Shown: positions 60,794 to 64,000 of the stretch, in pieces
Position numbering within the stretch: the first letter of the stretch is position 1
How the letters are laid out: each line of letters starts with the position of its first letter
NCBI RefSeq assembly: GCF_029382225.1
Contig: NZ_JARLTC010000014.1
Coordinates: 62,001-126,000 of the forward strand
DNA: 64,000 nucleotides
Source of the DNA: Spongiactinospora sp. TRM90649
GTDB lineage: Bacteria > Actinomycetota > Actinomycetes > Streptosporangiales > Streptosporangiaceae
Direction of reading: 5' to 3'
Notes under the pieces: generated by a model
What the model saw: only the letters and a program-made list of their open reading frames with translations
What the model was told of the DNA's origin: nothing
Databases searched by the model: none
Program-made: the position numbers and the translations under genes

Positions 60794-60799
60794 AGATTA
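60794..60799 (-). promoter_or_regulatory. -10 hexamer for the leaderless hypothetical gene at 60259
   Basis: TAATCT on the minus strand, seven bases before ATG 60786. Confidence 0.5.
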
Positions 60800-60878
60800 C
60801 AACGCTTCTCCTGAAATGACATCTACGGCATCACAGGATTTCCCTGAAGGCGAAACAAGGTGCTCAGGGAAATGCGGC

Positions 60879-62855
<1,977 letters not shown>

Positions 62856-62862
62856 GTTCGTC

Positions 62863-62868
62863 AGCCTA
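62863..62868 (-). promoter_or_regulatory. -10 hexamer for the leaderless YyaL gene
   Basis: TAGGCT on the minus strand, seven bases before GTG 62855. The same hexamer serves the divergent gene on the plus strand. Confidence 0.5.
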
Positions 62869-62922
62869 TCCACGCCGTCCCGCGCCAATCCTCCGGCTGT
62901 AGTGGGCGATGCCCCGCAGGCG

Positions 62923-62928
62923 TAGGCT
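62923..62928 (+). promoter_or_regulatory. -10 hexamer for the leaderless gene at 62937
   Basis: TAGGCT, eight bases before GTG 62937. Confidence 0.5.
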
Positions 62929-62936
62929 CAGGTCGC

Positions 62937-64000
62937 GTGGATCTCGATTTCGTCTGCACATACGCGGGCCGCCCGGCCGCGACGCTCACCCGCAGAGACG
63001 TCGCCCGCGCGCTGCTGGCCGCGCCGTCCGGGGTGGCCCTGGTGGCACTGCCCGACCTCCGCCGGGCCCTTACCGAAGCGGGGAACCCCCTGTCCGCGCC
63101 GTTCTGGGACTCCGCCAAGGCGACCCTGAGCGCGATCGAGTCCGGCGCGGCGACGGTCGGCGACGTCCGGCGCTGGCTGGAGGCCACCGGCACCGAGCCG
63201 ATCCTGCTGACCCGCGGCTACTTCGTCTGGCCCGACGAGGACGAGCGCGGCGAGGCCACCGCCGAGATGCACGACCTGTTCGTGGCCTACCTGGAGGAGC
63301 AGGTGACGGCGGGGACGATCGACCCGGACGCCCTGGCGTCCGGCGACCCCTCGGCGCGGCTGGCCTACGAGGAGCTCCAGGAGCGCTGGCTGTCCGAGCC
63401 GCTGCCGGACGACGGCCGGGTGCCGATGACCGTGGTCGGCGACGAGCTGGACCGCGAGCTGGAGGAGGCCTGGGACGAGGAGGAGGCGTTCGCGCTCAGC
63501 GAGCTGCGCCGGGTCGTCGGCGAGCTGCCCGAGCCGCCGCTGCCCGAGGGCGAGCTGCGTGCCGTGACCGCGCGGCTGCGCGAGGTGCTGGCCGGTCCCG
63601 GCTACCCCGGCAGCGTGCTGCGGGCCTGCGCCGGTTTCGAGGGCGAGCCGCTGCCCGCCGACGACGCCGACCTGTGGCTGCGGGTCGCGGCGGGGGTGTC
63701 CGGGCCGATGTCCGACCTGTCGGAGGAGGACGACACCGTCGAGGAGTTCATCGACCTCGAAGGCGAACTCGGCCACGAGGACTCCGTGCTGGCCGCGCTG
63801 TGCGCCATCCACCACGCCGACTGGCTGGCCGCGGTTACGGCCCTGGCCAGGCGGGGCCCCGGGGTGCTGGCCTCACCTGAGCGGATCGCCCGGCTGATCG
63901 CCGAGTCCGAGGACGTCGAGACCGACGAGGACGACCCCGACGACGTCGAGGCCACGGAGATGCTGTTCATGTCGGTCATCCCGCTGTGGGCGGAACTGGG
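62937..64000 (+). CDS. acidic hypothetical protein, 3' end off the window
   Basis: The frame is open from GTG 62937 to the right edge (354 codons visible). The protein is Glu/Asp/Leu-rich (DELDRELEEAWDEEEAFALS, EDVETDEDDPDDVEATEMLF), soluble, with helix-forming repeats such as RRDVARALLAAPSGVALVAL near the start. No known motif recognised. It shares an 81-bp promoter gap with the divergent YyaL gene, each side with its own TAGGCT hexamer. Confidence 0.65.
   Translation, partial: MDLDFVCTYAGRPAATLTRRDVARALLAAPSGVALVALPDLRRALTEAGNPLSAPFWDSAKATLSAIESGAATVGDVRRWLEATGTEPILLTRGYFVWPDEDERGEATAEMHDLFVAYLEEQVTAGTIDPDALASGDPSARLAYEELQERWLSEPLPDDGRVPMTVVGDELDRELEEAWDEEEAFALSELRRVVGELPEPPLPEGELRAVTARLREVLAGPGYPGSVLRACAGFEGEPLPADDADLWLRVAAGVSGPMSDLSEEDDTVEEFIDLEGELGHEDSVLAALCAIHHADWLAAVTALARRGPGVLASPERIARLIAESEDVETDEDDPDDVEATEMLFMSVIPLWAEL

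Overview
The window is about 64 kb of GC-rich, densely coding actinobacterial DNA. The gene content points to a spore-forming actinomycete of the Streptosporangiales type: GlpX fructose bisphosphatase, GTP-dependent PEP carboxykinase, an F420-type (LLM) oxidoreductase, actinobacterial DUF6542, DUF4245 and DUF1707 proteins, PASTA-less Ser/Thr kinases and an XRE-TPR/HATPase regulator pair. That order-level placement is an inference. No rRNA, tRNA, CRISPR array, insertion sequence or replication origin was seen.

Left edge (1-4000): three minus-strand genes of a Tcp-type conjugation locus in the order TcpC, small two-helix protein, TcpE. TcpE has a very long Pro/Ala/Ser/Thr-rich tail cut by the edge. 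A gene-poor gap follows, then a scar made of a frameshifted TetR C-terminus and a thioesterase fragment.

4000-9000: ArsR/MFS divergent pair with an operator; a secreted beta-trefoil lectin; a TetR gene with a 32-bp palindrome, translationally overlapping an apolipoprotein N-acyltransferase-like gene; a small charged ORF.

9000-25600: a housekeeping block that, from memory, resembles the Mycobacterium tuberculosis Rv1098c-Rv1112 neighbourhood: ychF, rmuC, DUF6542, a PfkB kinase, ispH, a lipid-droplet-associated-like protein, xseA, xseB, DUF4245 and glpX. A PaoABC-type molybdenum aldehyde oxidoreductase operon lies between xseA and xseB. A TetR gene, a DUF1707 protein and a two-gene ABC exporter complete this part.

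25600-43600: accessory region. It holds a HATPase/XRE-TPR pair, a SigE-type sigma factor with a membrane-anchored partner, a UGT-like glycosyltransferase, degraded secreted-protein ORFs, an LLM oxidoreductase, a multidomain subtilase, a sugar-phosphate isomerase/epimerase, a MocR regulator divergent from an EamA transporter, class I fumarase, a winged-helix protein, and a frameshifted secreted-protein remnant.

43700-64000: two tandem Ser/Thr kinases (the second with a long Gly/Pro repeat region and a C-terminal membrane anchor), class II fumarase, a GT2 glycosyltransferase, a lysozyme-like membrane protein, a response regulator/sensor kinase/lipoprotein operon, PIN-PhoH, a cis-prenyltransferase, PEP carboxykinase, a YyaL-type thioredoxin-domain protein, several conserved hypotheticals, and a partial acidic protein at the right edge.

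Central metabolism is well represented (both fumarase classes, GlpX, PEPCK). A repeated theme is a TANNNT hexamer 6-8 nt before the start codon with no Shine-Dalgarno sequence, implying that many of these genes are transcribed as leaderless mRNAs.
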